The notes beneath the pieces were generated by a model. The model was not told where the DNA came from, made no database searches, and worked only from the letters and a program-made list of their open reading frames with translations. From an uncultured Draconibacterium sp. (GTDB lineage: Bacteria > Bacteroidota > Bacteroidia > Bacteroidales > Prolixibacteraceae), in contig NZ_OY781365.1 in assembly GCF_963676815.1 (NCBI RefSeq), forward strand, positions 2,886,501-2,950,500: 64,000 nt of DNA, given 5' to 3'. Position 1 is the first letter of the stretch. Each line of letters begins with the position of its first letter. Made by a program: the position numbers and the translations under genes. Positions 57,204 to 64,000 of the stretch are shown piece after piece.

Positions 57204-60200
57204 TTACAAATTGGCCAAATGCATATCAAATGCAGCATCAATTACATCCGACTCTTTTTCGTATTTACCCGTTTTGCGGGCCTCTTCAATGTAGGTCAGC
57301 ATTCGTTTGTAATCGGTAGGAATTACCTTTACAAACTTGCCAACTGTCTCTTCCCAGTCCGAAAGAACATACTCAGCAACCGTTGATTCGGTTTTGTCCA
57401 TGTGTTTCCGGATCATTGCTTTCAGTTCTTCCTGCTCTTCTTTGCTCTCCACTCTTTCCAGTTGAATCATTCCCTTGTTGCAAAGACTTGGGAACGTTCC
57501 GTCGATATCGAGCACATAAGCAACTCCGCCCGACATACCTGCACCAAAGTTTCGTCCTGTTTTTCCAAGAATAACAGCTTTTCCTCCCGTCATGTACTCG
57601 CAACCGTGGTCGCCAATACCTTCAACAACAACTTGTGCACCCGAGTTACGAACACAGAAACGCTCGCCGGCAACACCGCGGATATAAGCCTCGCCGCCGG
57701 TTGCTCCGTAGAAACAAACGTTACCTACAATAATGTTCTGTTCCGGAATGAACTGTACATTTTTAGCCGGGTAGATCGACAAATGACCGCCGGATAATCC
57801 TTTTCCGAAATAGTCGTTCGCATCTCCTTCAACTTCAAGCTCAACACCTTTACATACAAATGCACCAAATGATTGTCCTGCTGATCCTTTCATTTTAAAA
57901 TGGATCGTTCCGTCAGGCAGTCCTTCGCCTTTGTATACTTTGGTTATTTCGTGCGAAAGAACGGTTCCGGCAGTTCGGTTAATGTTTTTAATCTCGAATT
58001 CTGCCGACACTTTTTCGCCGTCTTTAATTGCTTTTTGTGCAGCTTCAACAAATTTCCAGTCGAGAATTTCTTCCATCTGGTGATCTTGTTTTTTGCTGCA
58101 GTAAAGTCCTTCTTCCTGACCCATTTCTTCTTTGTAGAGAATTGGGCTCAAATCAAGACCTTTGTATTTCCAGTGATCGATGTCGTCTTTAAATTTCAGG
58201 CACTGCGACTGACCCACCATTTCGTTAATGGTACGGAAGCCTAATTCTGCCATAATCTCACGAAGTCCTTCAACAAGGAATTCGAAGTAATTTACAACGT
58301 GATCAGGATTACCTTTGAATTTACCACGTAAACGTTCGTTTTGTGTGGCTACACCAACAGGGCAAGTGTTGCTGTGGCATTTACGCATCATGATGCAGCC
58401 TTCAACAACGAGTGCCATTGTTGCAACTCCCCACTCTTCAGCACCGAGTAGTGTTGCAATAGCCAGGTCGCGCGATGTTTTCATTTGACCGTCAGACTGA
58501 ACCACAATACGGTTACGCAAGCGGTTGCGAACCAGCGTTTGGTGTGTTTCCGACAATCCAAGCTCCCAAGGCAAACCTGCATGTTTGATCGAGCTAAGTG
58601 GCGATGCACCTGTTCCGCCGTCGTATCCCGAGATAAGTACAGCATCAGCTTTTGCTTTACAAACACCGGCAGCTACAGTTCCTACACCCGATTCAGAAAC
58701 CAGTTTCACGTTGATACGTGCATCGCGGTTACTGTTTTTCAGGTCGAAGATCAACTGTGCCAAATCCTCGATAGAATAAATATCGTGGTGCGGTGGAGGA
58801 GAAATCAATCCTACACCCGGAGTTGAGTTACGGGTACGTCCGATCCAGCCATTTACTTTATGGCCCGGAAGGTGACCACCTTCACCCGGTTTTGCTCCCT
58901 GCGCCATTTTAATCTGCAGCTCTTTGGCTTGACTCAGGTAGTAGCTGTTTACTCCAAAACGACCAGATGCGATCTGCTTGGTAGCCGAACACATATCGTC
59001 GCCGTTTGGCAACTTGGTGTAACGAATTGGGTCTTCACCACCTTCTCCCGAGTTTGACTTAGAGCCAATTCGGTTCATGGCAATGGCCAGCGTAGTGTGT
59101 GCTTCCCACGAAATAGAACCAAACGACATTGCTCCCGTAGCAAAACGGGTTAGAATGCTTTCTGCTGGTTCAACTTCGTCTAGCGGAATTGACTTGCGGT
59201 CAGAAGTAAAGTCCATCAATCCACGCAATGTGAATGCGGCACTTGCCTGATCGTCAACTACACTACAATATTTTTTGTATTTCTCGTAATCATTCTTTCT
59301 GGTTGCTTCCTGAATCAGTTGAATAGCTTCAGGACTCAGCAAGTGACGTTCGCCATCTTTACGCCAGTGGTATTCGCCACCCGGCTCCAGTACATTCGCT
59401 CCACCCTGGCGGGTAGGGAATCCTTTACGGTGGCGCATCATCGCTTCTTTGGCAATGTCGTCCAGACTTAGTCCTTCAACACGGCTAACTGTTCCGGTAA
59501 AGTACTTGTCAATTACTTCCTGTTTCAATCCAACGGCTTCAAATATCTGCGCTCCCTGATAGGATGCCAGCGTTGAAATACCCATTTTAGAGAATACTTT
59601 CAACAGTCCGCCGCCAATCGCTTTTACATAGTTTTGGATAGCTTGCTCTTTGGTAATGTCTCCAAGCGAACCTTCATCAACCAAATTCTTAATGGTGTCG
59701 ATGGCCATGTATGGATTTACCGCAGAAACTCCGTAGCCCAACAAGGTTGCAAAATGGTGTACTTCGCGCACATCTCCGGCTTCCATAATAATATCGGCTT
59801 TTCCACGCTTTCCAACACGGATGAGGTGATGGTGAACAGCAGAAGCAGCCAGTAGCGATGGAATCGGTGCGTGGTCGGTGCTAACTGCAAAGTCAGAAAG
59901 TAAGATGATTGAATAAGCTTCATCAATTGCATCTTCAACGTACTGACACAGGCGTTCCAATTTGGTTTCCAGCGTTCCTTCTTTGCCATCGGCATGGAAA
60001 ACAATACTGATCTTTTTCGTTTGGAAATGCGTGTGATCCACATATGCCAGTTTAATCAACTGTTCGTTGGTTAAAACAGGCTGATGGATAGCAATACGTC
60101 GGCAATGTTCCGGCGATTCTGTTAGAATATTTTTAAAACCACCCACGTAAGTTCTCAGGTCCATCACGATACGCTCCCTGATCGGGTCGATCGGCGGATT

Positions 60201-61796
60201 GGTAACCTGGGCGAATAATTGTTTAAAGTAATGCGACAAATGCACCGGACGATCGGAAAGAACGGCCAGCGGGTTGTCAGCTCCCATCGAGCCAAGCGCT
60301 TCGCCACCATTGGTCGCCATCGGTTTCAGGATCACCTCAATATCTTCGTGGGTGAAACCAAAAGCTTTTTGTCGTTTAAACACTGTTTTCTTATCCGGCT
60401 CTTTTAATTCCAGGTCAGGAATAAAAGGAAGCTCATCCAGATAAGTCATATTTTCTTTTACCCATTCGCCATAAGGTTGGCTTGAGCAAATTTCTGATTT
60501 AACTTCTTCGTCAGAAATAATGCGGCCTTGTTCCAAATCGGCAACAAACATTTTTCCCGGTTGCAAACGGCCACGAATTTTTACCTGATCGTGAGGTACG
60601 TCAATTGCTCCGGTTTCCGATGACATTATTAATGTGTCGTCGTCGGTTAAACAGTAACGCGACGGACGTAAACCGTTACGGTCGAGTGTTGCTCCAACAA
60701 GCACACCATCAGTAAAACATACCGATGCCGGTCCGTCCCATGGTTCCATCATTGCAGAATAGAATTCGTAGAACTCTTTCTTCTTCGAATCCATATCCGG
60801 GTTATTTTGCCATGCTTCAGGAATAAGCATCATCATTACATGTGGTAACGATCGTCCGCTTAACACAAGCATTTCAATGGCCATATCGAGGTTGGCGCTG
60901 TCCGAATCGCGGATGTCGCAAATCGGGAAGATCATCTCCAACTCTTCTTTTGTAAATTTCGAGCACTCCAAAAGTACTTCGCGGGCACGCATCCAGTTGA
61001 TGTTCCCTTTGTTGGTATTGATCTCGCCATTGTGCGCAATATAACGGAATGGCTGCGATAATTTCCACGATGGGAAAGTGTTGGTTGAAAAGCGCGAGTG
61101 TACCAATGACAATGCACTTACCGCCAACGGATTTGTAAGGTCTTTGAAATATAACGAAACCTGGTCGGTAGTAAGCTGGCCTTTATATATTATGGTTTTA
61201 TATGAACATGAAATAATGTTCATGCCATTATATCCTAAGCCGGCAACCGATTCGCGTGCCAGTTTTTCAGTATATTTTCTGAAAACAAACAGTTTGCGAT
61301 CGAATTCTTCAACCGACATGCCATCGGGTTTACCAATGAACAACTGTTGTACATATGGTTCTGAAGCCAACGAATCGCGGCCTAAATCAGAGTTGTCAAC
61401 CGGTACTTTACGGTAACCCAAATATGGAAGTCCAAACTTCTTTAAGTTTCTTCCTATAATATCTTTACATTCCGAACGTTTTCTGTCTTCTTTTGGAAAG
61501 AAAATCATGGCCACGCCATACTCTCCAAACTGAGGTAATTTAATGTCCTGTTTCGGACACTCTTCCATAAAAAGTTCATGTGGAATTTGTAGTAATATCC
61601 CTGCACCGTCACCGCTTTTAATATCAAACCCGGTACCCCCGCGATGTTCCATACGAGCCAGCATCGACAAGGCATCAGAAATCACACTGTGTTTTTTTCT
61701 GCCCTTTAGGTTTGCTACAAACCCGATACCACAACTCCCATGTTCAAATTCAGGGCGGTACAATCCCTTAGCTACAGGTTTTTTTGTCTGCATCAT
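57204..61796 (-). CDS. gltB: Glutamate synthase large subunit
   Basis: A protein of about 1530 residues. The N-terminal glutaminase nucleophile is Cys22 in GLYRPEFEHGSCGIGFVA; a short propeptide (21 residues) precedes it, as usual. Later parts: central FMN domain with SRFSTNTFPSW, GFDTRR-like 'GKFKGNPDHVVNYF', the FMN-loop GAEEWGVATMALVVEGCIMMRKCHSNTCPVGVA (cluster Cys), and a C-terminal beta-helix GGxxG domain. The ATG at 61796 or 61793 was chosen because an AGGAAA ribosome site precedes it and the 17 residues before it are not conserved. Confidence 0.96.
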   Translation of the reverse strand: MMQTKKPVAKGLYRPEFEHGSCGIGFVANLKGRKKHSVISDALSMLARMEHRGGTGFDIKSGDGAGILLQIPHELFMEECPKQDIKLPQFGEYGVAMIFFPKEDRKRSECKDIIGRNLKKFGLPYLGYRKVPVDNSDLGRDSLASEPYVQQLFIGKPDGMSVEEFDRKLFVFRKYTEKLARESVAGLGYNGMNIISCSYKTIIYKGQLTTDQVSLYFKDLTNPLAVSALSLVHSRFSTNTFPSWKLSQPFRYIAHNGEINTNKGNINWMRAREVLLECSKFTKEELEMIFPICDIRDSDSANLDMAIEMLVLSGRSLPHVMMMLIPEAWQNNPDMDSKKKEFYEFYSAMMEPWDGPASVCFTDGVLVGATLDRNGLRPSRYCLTDDDTLIMSSETGAIDVPHDQVKIRGRLQPGKMFVADLEQGRIISDEEVKSEICSSQPYGEWVKENMTYLDELPFIPDLELKEPDKKTVFKRQKAFGFTHEDIEVILKPMATNGGEALGSMGADNPLAVLSDRPVHLSHYFKQLFAQVTNPPIDPIRERIVMDLRTYVGGFKNILTESPEHCRRIAIHQPVLTNEQLIKLAYVDHTHFQTKKISIVFHADGKEGTLETKLERLCQYVEDAIDEAYSIILLSDFAVSTDHAPIPSLLAASAVHHHLIRVGKRGKADIIMEAGDVREVHHFATLLGYGVSAVNPYMAIDTIKNLVDEGSLGDITKEQAIQNYVKAIGGGLLKVFSKMGISTLASYQGAQIFEAVGLKQEVIDKYFTGTVSRVEGLSLDDIAKEAMMRHRKGFPTRQGGANVLEPGGEYHWRKDGERHLLSPEAIQLIQEATRKNDYEKYKKYCSVVDDQASAAFTLRGLMDFTSDRKSIPLDEVEPAESILTRFATGAMSFGSISWEAHTTLAIAMNRIGSKSNSGEGGEDPIRYTKLPNGDDMCSATKQIASGRFGVNSYYLSQAKELQIKMAQGAKPGEGGHLPGHKVNGWIGRTRNSTPGVGLISPPPHHDIYSIEDLAQLIFDLKNSNRDARINVKLVSESGVGTVAAGVCKAKADAVLISGYDGGTGASPLSSIKHAGLPWELGLSETHQTLVRNRLRNRIVVQSDGQMKTSRDLAIATLLGAEEWGVATMALVVEGCIMMRKCHSNTCPVGVATQNERLRGKFKGNPDHVVNYFEFLVEGLREIMAELGFRTINEMVGQSQCLKFKDDIDHWKYKGLDLSPILYKEEMGQEEGLYCSKKQDHQMEEILDWKFVEAAQKAIKDGEKVSAEFEIKNINRTAGTVLSHEITKVYKGEGLPDGTIHFKMKGSAGQSFGAFVCKGVELEVEGDANDYFGKGLSGGHLSIYPAKNVQFIPEQNIIVGNVCFYGATGGEAYIRGVAGERFCVRNSGAQVVVEGIGDHGCEYMTGGKAVILGKTGRNFGAGMSGGVAYVLDIDGTFPSLCNKGMIQLERVESKEEQEELKAMIRKHMDKTESTVAEYVLSDWEETVGKFVKVIPTDYKRMLTYIEEARKTGKYEKESDVIDAAFDMHLANL

Positions 61797-61904
61797 TATT
61801 TCCTTTCTCTTTAAAATTCGCACTAGCGCAGCAATTGGCGCTGTCAATACCGAATTACTGCAAAACTGTAAGTGAAAATCCCGTTTTTACTTACGAAGTG
61901 AAAT

Positions 61905-61935
61905 CAAAAATAAACAAAGAGGTGTGTATTCGCAA
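61905..61935 (-). promoter_or_regulatory. Candidate promoter for gltBD
   Basis: On the minus strand TATTTTTG (61905-61912) is preceded by TTG (61933-61935) at a 20-base spacing. This fits the -7/-33 pattern and gives a leader of about 100 nt. Confidence 0.5.
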
Positions 61936-62027
61936 TCTTGATAGGTGTAAATTGTGTTTAATAACATACAATTAACCTTGAGAAAAATCATAAAAAAATA
62001 AAATCCTTCCGCTTTTAACCGTGTAAT

Positions 62028-62043
62028 TGTGACATTTGTCACG
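62028..62043. promoter_or_regulatory. CRP/FNR-type palindrome upstream of gltB
   Basis: TGTGACATTTGTCACG, arms TGTGAC/GTCAC(G), almost the same as the 30761 site TGTGACTTTGGTCACA. It lies about 125 bp upstream of the gltB promoter candidate and just past the argH stop. Two matches of the same 16-bp pattern in one 64-kb window suggest a shared regulator. Confidence 0.5.
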
Positions 62044-62062
62044 AATTTACACGCTTGTCAAC

Positions 62063-63394
62063 TTATTTGAGCAGATTTTTTTTAGCTTCTTCTATTTTGT
62101 TAAATAGAAATCTTTGCATAACATCTGCCTTTTTGCTTGCAACACTATCCAGGCATAAATTTCCGATGCTCCCTTCGTGGCTATGGTTTACGGATTTATC
62201 GGGCGTAAAGTTTCCACTTTCTATTTCGGCCCCAACTTGCTTGTAGGCCTCGCGAAAAGGAACACCCTGAAGTACAAGTTTGTTTACTTCTTCAACGCTG
62301 AAAAGATAATCATATTTGCTATCGTTCAGTATATCAGTATTTACCGACATTTTGGCGATAGCCAAACTTACAATGTTCAGACAGTCGTTCATTTCTTTAA
62401 ACGATGGCAGAAATACTTCTTTCACCATTTGTAAATCGCGGAAGTAGCCGCTTGGCAGGTTATTAATAATTAACCCGATTTGTGCCGGAACGCCTTGTAA
62501 TTTATTACAGCGTGCGCGGGTAAGCTCAAAAACATCGGGATTCTTTTTGTGCGGCATAATGCTCGAGCCTGTTGTGAATTCGGTGGGCAGGCTTACAAAA
62601 TTGAAATTCTGGCTCATAAACAAACAAACATCGTAAGCTAGTTTCGAAAGTGTTGCTGCGATATTTGCTATGGCAAACGAAACAATTTTTTCAACTTTTC
62701 CGCGTCCCATTTGGGCATAAACAACATTGTAGTTCATGTTATTAAATCCCAGTAAGTCGGTTGTCATTTGCCGGTTTAACGGAAACGAAGAACCATAACC
62801 GGCTGCCGAACCCAATGGATTTTGATTGGTAATGTTGAATGCCGACAAAAGCAATTCCAAATCGTCAGACAAACTTTCGGCATAGGCACTAAACCACAAA
62901 CCAAACGACGAAGGCATAGCAACCTGCAAGTGGGTGTAGCCCGGCATTAAACTGTCTTTTGTTTCTTCGGCCCGTTTCAGCAAAATATCGATGAGGCCGG
63001 AAGTTGTTTCTGCAATTTCTTTAATGGCGTCGCGGGTAAATAATTTCAGGTCGAGTAAAACCTGGTCGTTGCGCGAACGTCCGCTGTGGATTTTCTTCCC
63101 GAGGTCGCCCAATTTTTCTGTCAACAAAAATTCAACCTGAGAGTGCACATCTTCAACACCTTCGTCAATGGTGAATTCTCCATTTTCTGCTTTGGTATAA
63201 AGGTTTTTCAATTCTGCCAGTAGTGTCGGTAATTCGCTCTCTTCAAGTAAGCCAACCGACTGCAACATGGTTACGTGCGCCATCGAACCCAAAATATCGT
63301 GTGTTGCCAAAAACAGGTCAAGTTCGCGGTCTTTGCCCACGGTAAATTCTTCAATTGCTTTGTTTACAGGTGTACCTTTATCCCAGAGTTTCAT
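62063..63394 (-). CDS. argH: Argininosuccinate lyase
   Basis: A 443-residue protein. Fumarase/ASL superfamily signature GSSIMPHKKNPD is present, with GYTHLQVAMPSSFGLW, HSGRSRNDQV and NPLGSAAGYGSSFPL. It converts argininosuccinate to arginine and fumarate. The start is the ATG at 63394 (MKLWDKGTP), as in homologues; the upstream 19 residues of the open frame are not conserved. Confidence 0.95.
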   Translation of the reverse strand: MKLWDKGTPVNKAIEEFTVGKDRELDLFLATHDILGSMAHVTMLQSVGLLEESELPTLLAELKNLYTKAENGEFTIDEGVEDVHSQVEFLLTEKLGDLGKKIHSGRSRNDQVLLDLKLFTRDAIKEIAETTSGLIDILLKRAEETKDSLMPGYTHLQVAMPSSFGLWFSAYAESLSDDLELLLSAFNITNQNPLGSAAGYGSSFPLNRQMTTDLLGFNNMNYNVVYAQMGRGKVEKIVSFAIANIAATLSKLAYDVCLFMSQNFNFVSLPTEFTTGSSIMPHKKNPDVFELTRARCNKLQGVPAQIGLIINNLPSGYFRDLQMVKEVFLPSFKEMNDCLNIVSLAIAKMSVNTDILNDSKYDYLFSVEEVNKLVLQGVPFREAYKQVGAEIESGNFTPDKSVNHSHEGSIGNLCLDSVASKKADVMQRFLFNKIEEAKKNLLK

Positions 63395-63479
63395 GTTAAA
63401 GATGTTGGAAGACGTAAGATCGAAAGCGGAAGATAAAAATCCGGAATACAACCCCAGTGCTTCAATTAATTAATGAGTG

Positions 63480-63487
63480 CAAAGATA
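63480..63487 (-). promoter_or_regulatory. Candidate -7 box for argH
   Basis: Minus strand TATCTTTG matches TAnnTTTG, 86 bp before the argH ATG. No clear -33. Confidence 0.4.
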
Positions 63488-63618
63488 AAATTTCAAACGA
63501 AAAGCAGGAGTAATTTGCCGAACCGGGCCGGAATAATAACATCAGTAAATGATTTGTTATTCTTTGTTAATAACAAAATGTGTTTAATTGTGCGCGGTAT
63601 TTTCTGGCCGAATATTAT

Positions 63619-63626
63619 TAGATTTG
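63619..63626 (+). promoter_or_regulatory. Candidate -7 box for the last gene
   Basis: TAGATTTG fits TAnnTTTG, 64 bp before the ATG at 63690. The stretch 63395-63689 holds only this and the argH box. Confidence 0.4.
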
Positions 63627-63689
63627 TAATCTTTTATTAATAGCTCAGAAAGCGTGCGACACCTTGGTGTTTACGCAAATTTTTATACG

Positions 63690-64000
63690 ATGAAAAAAGT
63701 ATTGGTAATTATAGCTTATGTGATTATTGCTGCAGGTTTGTATTCGGCGGCAAGTTTCTATTTTGATTATGATTTTTGCCACACAATGGTTGCAGAAGAT
63801 GGACCTATGGAAAATCTTACCGCGCTTGTGTTGTTGCTTATTTCGGTACTATTTGGCGTGCGTTTGTTTAAACAGTATAAACAGCGCAACAGGCTTTGGG
63901 TGGCTTTAAGTGTTATTATTATCGTGGGAACTTTCTTTGGTTTTGGCGAGGAAATATCGTGGGGACAACGAATATTTTCGATACAGACAGGTGAATTTTT
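63690..64000 (+). CDS. Polytopic membrane protein, N-terminal part (cut by window edge)
   Basis: ATG at 63690 opens a frame to the window edge (103 codons). It has a signal-anchor helix, a periplasmic-like segment CHTMVAEDGPMENLTA, then two more helices and the motif GFGEEISWGQRIFS, which recurs in unassigned bacterial membrane proteins. Function unknown; the C-terminus lies outside the window. Confidence 0.6.
   Translation, partial: MKKVLVIIAYVIIAAGLYSAASFYFDYDFCHTMVAEDGPMENLTALVLLLISVLFGVRLFKQYKQRNRLWVALSVIIIVGTFFGFGEEISWGQRIFSIQTGEF

Overview
The window looks like a chromosomal segment of a Bacteroidota bacterium, most likely of the marine or anaerobic Marinilabiliales / Prolixibacteraceae type. 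This is an inference from family content (DUF4492-cydAB, a CcoN-CcoO fusion, DUF6261, a four-helix-bundle S23 protein, CotH/DUF4956/VTC genes) and from repeated TAnnTTTG -7 boxes, which are typical of the phylum. No rRNA or tRNA gene was seen. Gene density is high.

Layout. 0-5 kb: the 5' end of pyrE, a NUDIX hydrolase, a thioredoxin-fold exported protein, coaD and a cation-chloride-cotransporter-like permease. 5-15.2 kb: an envelope locus with a large GT-C-like membrane protein, a degenerate metallophosphoesterase lipoprotein, a CotH-kinase/beta-helix lipoprotein, a DUF4956 membrane protein, a VTC-type polyphosphate-polymerase-like protein, and an SGNH-like protein with an MBOAT acyltransferase. 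It looks like a surface-polymer or surface-protein modification system with no obvious described counterpart. 15.3-36.4 kb: a respiratory super-locus with three terminal oxidases. A cytochrome bd operon (DUF4492, cydA, cydB and a 41-aa membrane peptide) lies beyond the end of a long leftward operon (FeS protein, NrfD, cytochrome c, ccoS, ccoNO, ccoQ, ccoP, ccoG, ccoH, a TauE-like protein, ccoI). A caa3-type oxidase operon (sco, cox1, cox3, cox4, cox2-cytochrome c, ctaB) runs the opposite way. The two large operons diverge from a 671-bp region with a CRP/FNR-type palindrome at its exact centre. 36.4-52 kb: mostly housekeeping genes (DEAD-box helicase, a two-component system, mnmA, yicC, gmk, nadD, a PAS-LuxR regulator, a ChaN-like protein, a methyltransferase, a glycerophosphodiesterase, two tandem lipid A-type acyltransferases), interrupted by repeats and one S23 gene flanked by inverted repeats.

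52.1-55.5 kb is a small accessory island. It holds six short palindromes, a DUF6261 gene, a strikingly regular array of seven 41-bp units, and what looks like an integron-like (CALIN-type) gene-cassette array carrying two small lipoprotein genes. The cassette ends show the start/end complementarity expected of attC-bounded cassettes. 55.7-64 kb: gltBD, with a second copy of the CRP/FNR-like palindrome upstream of gltB, then argH and the start of an unrecognised membrane protein.

The most interesting items are the 41-bp array, the cassette array, the FeS/NrfD/cytochrome c module wired to a cbb3 oxidase of altered architecture, and the CotH-VTC-MBOAT locus.
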